This document shows, one piece after another, positions 59,784 to 64,000 of a stretch of 64,000 nt of DNA. The position numbers and the translations under genes are program-made. The notes beneath the pieces were generated by a model that was not told the origin of the DNA, did not search any database, and saw only the letters and a list, made by a program, of their open reading frames with translations. Position 1 is the first letter of the stretch. Every line of letters starts with the position of its first letter. The stretch comes from an uncultured Lachnospiraceae bacterium (GTDB lineage Bacteria > Bacillota > Clostridia > Lachnospirales > Lachnospiraceae): positions 1 through 64,000 of the forward strand of contig CAMKQH010000021.1 in NCBI GenBank assembly GCA_946414885.1. The letters run 5' to 3'.

Positions 59784-60324
59784 ATCCTTGACGGTTTTGG
59801 GACTTTTGATCCTTCTGGCGGTTGGCCTAAAACTCCTGATCAAGGATAAAATCAGGTCCGTAGAAGATTTGCAAATCTACGTCAAACAGTTTGGGATGTT
59901 TGCGCCTGCATTACTCACGCTGATTCAGGCGTTTCAGGTTGTGGTGCCAATTCTCCCGGGATATCTTGGATGTGCCGCGGGTGCCATCGCTTTTGGAAGT
60001 GCCACGGGATTTTGGTGTAATTACGTTGGAATCAGCATTGGCTCCATCATTGCATATTTTTTGGCACGCAAATTTGGAATCGACATTGTGCTGACCATGT
60101 TTTCCAAAAAGTTTTACGACAAATGGTCCCGAAGGATCGAAAAAAGCAAGTCTTACGGGGTTTTTCTGTTTTTTGCAACGCTGTTGCCGCTGTTCCCTGA
60201 TGATTTTTTATGTTATTTTTCCGGTTTGATCAAGATGAACCGTCGCAAGTTCATTGGGATCATTCTCTTGGGAAAGCCATGGTGCATTTTGGCGTACAGT
60301 CTCATTTTTGGAATGATTAAATAG
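59743..60324 (+). CDS. TVP38/TMEM64 (DedA-like) family membrane protein
   Basis: PALLTLIQAFQVVVPILPGYLGCAAGAIAFGSATGFWCNYVGISIGSIIAYFLARKFG; TTG start, overlaps upstream gene by 41 nt. Confidence 0.82.
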   Translation: MEDFSENEFQIKLKSLTVLGLLILLAVGLKLLIKDKIRSVEDLQIYVKQFGMFAPALLTLIQAFQVVVPILPGYLGCAAGAIAFGSATGFWCNYVGISIGSIIAYFLARKFGIDIVLTMFSKKFYDKWSRRIEKSKSYGVFLFFATLLPLFPDDFLCYFSGLIKMNRRKFIGIILLGKPWCILAYSLIFGMIK

Positions 60325-60327
60325 AGA

Positions 60328-61044
60328 GTGAAAAGGATTTTCGCGAATATGGATAGAAAACAAATTGGCTATTATGATTATACGGTAGTGCTTACTTATC
60401 TTGGTTTTATCATCTCCCTCTGCGGGATCATGCAGGTAATTAACGGACAGTACCTGAATGCCGTTCTTTGTCTGATGGTCACGGGCATCTGTGACATGTT
60501 TGACGGGGCCGTGGCGGCGACCAAAAAGAACCGCACGCATCAGGAAAAGCGCTTTGGCATCCAGATCGATTCCCTGAGTGATCTTGTAAGCTTTGGCGTA
60601 TTTCCCGCACTTCTCGTATATGAAATGTCCGGAAAGGCTTTGGCCGTCGGCATTGTCAGCATTGTTTACGCGCTTTGTGCCTTGATCCGTCTTGCATATT
60701 ACAACGTGCTGGAAGAGGAGAGACAGGATAGGATCACGGAGCATCTGAAGGAAATGGCGGACCAAAGCCTGGAGACGCAGGTGATGGAGGAAGAGAAGAA
60801 GGTATATATGGGATTGCCCGTGACCTTTATCGCCATCACTTTGCCGGCAGTTTACTTTTTCTATGACGATAACATTGTGCACGCAAAGCTCTGGCTTGGC
60901 GGACTTTTGGCGATCATGGCGGTTGCGTTTGTAACGCCCGTAAAGATCCAAAAACCTAAGGTGATGGGAAAGATCGTTCTTCTGATCCTTGGAGTCCTTG
61001 AGATCATTGCCATGACTTGGCTTGCGCTCGTGGGGGCAACCTGA
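60328..61044 (+). CDS. pssA: CDP-diacylglycerol-serine O-phosphatidyltransferase
   Basis: CDMFDGAVAATKKNRTHQEKRFGIQIDSLSDLVSFGVFPALL CDP-alcohol phosphotransferase signature. Start 60328 (GTG) or ATG 60349. Confidence 0.88.
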   Translation: MKRIFANMDRKQIGYYDYTVVLTYLGFIISLCGIMQVINGQYLNAVLCLMVTGICDMFDGAVAATKKNRTHQEKRFGIQIDSLSDLVSFGVFPALLVYEMSGKALAVGIVSIVYALCALIRLAYYNVLEEERQDRITEHLKEMADQSLETQVMEEEKKVYMGLPVTFIAITLPAVYFFYDDNIVHAKLWLGGLLAIMAVAFVTPVKIQKPKVMGKIVLLILGVLEIIAMTWLALVGAT

Positions 61045-61880
61045 TGAAACAAATCAATCGTAAGCCTTCAGAGAGTATTGCACTTCGGTTCTTGTACCAT
61101 ACCGTTGCCGGAAGAACGGTTCTAAAGGTTCTTGTATGTCCGTTTGTCTCGAAAATTGCAGGAGCCGCGCTGGACGGTAAGGCATCGGCCGCATTGATCC
61201 CGTGGTTCCGGAAAAAGAACGGCATTTCCATGGAGGGCGTGATCGTTCCAAAGGGTGGATTCCCGTCATTTAACGCTTTCTTTTGCAGAAAGCGAATGAT
61301 GGGCAGCGTGGAGGAAAACAAGGCACTGACAAGTCCCTGTGATGCGTACCTGACCTGCATCCCAATCCATAAAAATCAGATTTTTGACGTAAAGCATACG
61401 AAATTTAGCCTGCAGGATCTATTGCAGGATAAGGATCTGGCAAGGGAATTTACGGACGGAATTGCATTGATATTTCGCCTTACGCCGTCCCATTATCATC
61501 GGTATGCCTACGCGGCAGACGGCAGAGTTTTAAGCTGGCGCAGGATTCGCGGCGTCTTCCACAGCGTTCGCCCAATCTGCACGAGGAAGGTTCCAGTGTA
61601 TGCCCAAAATGCCCGGGAATATCAGGTGATCGAGACAAAGGAACTGGGAAAGATTGTGCAAATGGAAATCGGCGCGATGATGATCGGACGTATTTCAAAT
61701 GAAAAGCCGGTGGACAGAAAAAGCGTCCGTGGCAAGGAAAAAGGGAAATTTGAATTTGGCGGTTCCACGATCATGCTCTTACTCCAAAAGGATTGCGTCT
61801 CCCTGCGAAAGGAAGTCTTGGAAGCGGGAATGGATGGCGGCGAATTGGCCGTAACCTACGGAGAAAGCTTAACGGAATAA
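61044..61880 (+). CDS. psd: phosphatidylserine decarboxylase proenzyme
   Basis: FNAFFCRKR, RLTPSHYHRYAYAADG, processing-site-like FEFGGSTIMLLLQK; TGATG coupling to pssA. Confidence 0.9.
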   Translation: MKQINRKPSESIALRFLYHTVAGRTVLKVLVCPFVSKIAGAALDGKASAALIPWFRKKNGISMEGVIVPKGGFPSFNAFFCRKRMMGSVEENKALTSPCDAYLTCIPIHKNQIFDVKHTKFSLQDLLQDKDLAREFTDGIALIFRLTPSHYHRYAYAADGRVLSWRRIRGVFHSVRPICTRKVPVYAQNAREYQVIETKELGKIVQMEIGAMMIGRISNEKPVDRKSVRGKEKGKFEFGGSTIMLLLQKDCVSLRKEVLEAGMDGGELAVTYGESLTE

Positions 61881-61888
61881 AATACTTT

Positions 61889-61924
61889 GGCTCCCTGAAA
61901 ACATTCTACTTCAGGGAGCTTTTC
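61889..61924 (+). terminator. Rho-independent terminator after psd
   Basis: GGCTCCCTGA...TCAGGGAGCTTTTCC. Confidence 0.78.
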
Positions 61925-61993
61925 CATGCCTTGACATTGCAGGGAAAAACGAGTAAAATAATGCTTTAACAAGATTCAAGGGAGGACGAAATT

Positions 61994-64000
61994 ATGGCAG
62001 TTCCTTATAATCATCATGAAGTAGAATCAAAATGGCAGGGAATCTGGGATCAGGAGAAGGCATTTGCTACCTCCAACGATTATTCCAAGCCGAAGTTTTA
62101 CGCGTTAGTTGAGTTCCCTTATCCTTCAGGACAGGGCCTCCACGTAGGTCATCCCAGACCTTACACCGCACTTGACATCGTAGCCAGAAAGAGAAGAATG
62201 CAGGGCTATAACGTGCTGTATCCCATGGGTTGGGACGCATTCGGTCTTCCTACTGAGAACTATGCGATCAAGAATCACATTCATCCCAAGATCGTAACGA
62301 AGAATAACGTTGCAAGATTTAAGATGCAGCTTCATTCCCTGGGTTATTCCTTTGACTGGGACCGCGAGATCAACACCACGGATCCCCAGTATTATAAGTG
62401 GACCCAGTGGATTTTTCTGAAATTATTTAAGGCAGGCCTTGCGTACAAGACCGAGATGCCCATCAACTGGTGTACCTCCTGTAAGGTTGGCCTTGCAAAC
62501 GAAGAGGTAGTAAACGGCGTTTGCGAGCGTTGCGGAAGCGAAGTTGTACGTAAGGTAAAGAGTCAGTGGATGCTGAAGATCACCGAGTATGCGGATAAGC
62601 TTCTCGAGGGTCTTGACACCGTTGATTACATTGAAAAGGTAAAGGTTTCCCAGAAGAACTGGATCGGCAAGTCGACCGGCGCCGAGGTGGATTTCCAGCT
62701 GGCAGGCAAGGAAGATAAGCTTCGCGTTTACACGACCCGTCCTGACACCCTGTTTGGCGCGACTTACATGGTTATTTCTCCTGAACATCCTCTGATCGAC
62801 AAGTATCAGGCAGAGATAGGGAACATGGACGAGGTGATCGCTTACAGAGAGCTCGCCGCAAGAAAGTCTGATTTCGAGCGTACCGAACTTGCAAAGGATA
62901 AGACTGGCGTTCAGATCAATGGTCTTTCTGCGATCAATCCCGTAAACGGAAAGGAGATTCCCATCTGGATCTCTGACTACGTACTGATGAGCTATGGTAC
63001 TGGCGCGATCATGGCAGTGCCTGCGCATGATGAGCGTGACTGGGATTTCGCAAAAAAATTTGGTCTTCCCATCATTGAGGTTGTTGCCGGAAGTCCCGTT
63101 TCCGTACAGGAGCAGGTATTCACCGACGTTCAGACCGGAATCTTAGTGAATTCTGATTTTCTCAACGGACTTTCCGTTGCAGACGCAAAGAAGAAGATCA
63201 TTGCATTCTTAGAGGAGAAGGGCATTGGCACCAGCAAGACGAACTTTAAGCTTCGTGACTGGGTGTTCTCCCGTCAGAGATATTGGGGTGAGCCCATTCC
63301 CATCGTAAAGTGTGAGAAGTGCGGTTACGTTCCCATCGATGAGAGCGAGCTGCCCTTAGAGCTTCCCGAGGTGGAGAGTTACATGCCCACCGACAACGGA
63401 GAATCTCCTCTGGCAACCATGACGGATTGGGTAAATACCACTTGTCCTTGCTGCGGCGGCCCCGCAAAGAGAGAGACGGACACCATGCCTCAGTGGGCTG
63501 GTTCTTCCTGGTATTTCCTCCGCTATACGGATCCTACCAATACGGAAGCCCTTGCAAGCAAGGAAGCATTAAAGTATTGGCTTCCCGTTGACTGGTACAA
63601 CGGAGGCATGGAGCATACGACTCTGCACCTTCTGTATTCCAGATTCTGGCACAGATTCCTGTATGATCAGGGCGTGGTACCCACCGCAGAGCCTTATCAG
63701 AAGAGAACGAGCCATGGCATGATCCTTGGATCCAACGGCGAGAAGATGTCCAAGTCCCGCGGAAACGTGGTAAATCCTGACGACATCGTGCAGGATTACG
63801 GCGCAGACACCCTTCGTACCTATGAGATGTTCATCGGTGCCTTTGACCTGTCCGCAGCATGGAGCGAGGACGGCGTAAAGGGTTGCCGCAGATTCTTAGA
63901 GAGAGTTTGGAAGCTGCAGGACATCCTTGTGGACGGAGATGTTTACAGTGCTGACTTAGAGACGAAGATGCATCAGACCATCAAGAAGGTTTCCTCAGAT
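61994..64000 (+). CDS. leuS: leucyl-tRNA synthetase (3' truncated by window end)
   Basis: ATG 61994; [37 protein letters not shown] (HIGH-like), KMSKSRGN at ~63750. Not in ORF track because no stop in window. Promoter TTGACA-17-TAAAAT upstream. Confidence 0.96.
   Translation, partial: MAVPYNHHEVESKWQGIWDQEKAFATSNDYSKPKFYALVEFPYPSGQGLHVGHPRPYTALDIVARKRRMQGYNVLYPMGWDAFGLPTENYAIKNHIHPKIVTKNNVARFKMQLHSLGYSFDWDREINTTDPQYYKWTQWIFLKLFKAGLAYKTEMPINWCTSCKVGLANEEVVNGVCERCGSEVVRKVKSQWMLKITEYADKLLEGLDTVDYIEKVKVSQKNWIGKSTGAEVDFQLAGKEDKLRVYTTRPDTLFGATYMVISPEHPLIDKYQAEIGNMDEVIAYRELAARKSDFERTELAKDKTGVQINGLSAINPVNGKEIPIWISDYVLMSYGTGAIMAVPAHDERDWDFAKKFGLPIIEVVAGSPVSVQEQVFTDVQTGILVNSDFLNGLSVADAKKKIIAFLEEKGIGTSKTNFKLRDWVFSRQRYWGEPIPIVKCEKCGYVPIDESELPLELPEVESYMPTDNGESPLATMTDWVNTTCPCCGGPAKRETDTMPQWAGSSWYFLRYTDPTNTEALASKEALKYWLPVDWYNGGMEHTTLHLLYSRFWHRFLYDQGVVPTAEPYQKRTSHGMILGSNGEKMSKSRGNVVNPDDIVQDYGADTLRTYEMFIGAFDLSAAWSEDGVKGCRRFLERVWKLQDILVDGDVYSADLETKMHQTIKKVSSD

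Overview
64 kb chromosomal window from a low-to-mid GC Clostridia (Lachnospiraceae-like) genome, almost entirely housekeeping and cell-surface genes on the + strand. In order: ispG, polC, an OFA-type MFS transporter, aroE-aroK-aroQ, efp, a DUF5688-like protein, tRNA-Arg(CCG), an SH3 protein, gdhA, an ADP-ribosylglycohydrolase, a small minus-strand gene, a LysM protein, a ThrH-like phosphatase, RNase H, an RluF-like synthase, ligA, metA, a cpsB/wzz/BY-kinase/sortase block, thrC, a ~271-bp imperfect palindrome, deoC, pepP, pckA, a mini-operon of two tiny membrane proteins plus a PstS-like protein, a four-subunit 2-oxoacid:ferredoxin oxidoreductase, 6S RNA, spoIID, yihY, sortase B/LCP/PKTG-protein, a T-box riboswitch with pheS-pheT, a glycan-type locus with tandem GT-C-like paralogs, an M18 peptidase, queA, PilZ-vanZ, tyrA (-), an EF-G paralog with altered G motifs, a PE synthesis operon (pssA, psd) and a truncated leuS. 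There is no CRISPR array, phage or IS transposase. The items most worth a second look are: the thrC/deoC palindrome (17-bp perfect terminal inverted repeats); the unannotated 6S RNA; the perfect 15-bp inverted repeat around tRNA-Arg; the tiny-membrane-protein/PstS-like operon, which includes a 47-aa ORF missing from the ORF track; the GT-C paralog locus; the sortase/LCP/APKTG module; the EF-G paralog; and a strong frame-specific preference for NAC over NAT before Val codons. Family names come from recognised sequence motifs only; no database search was run.
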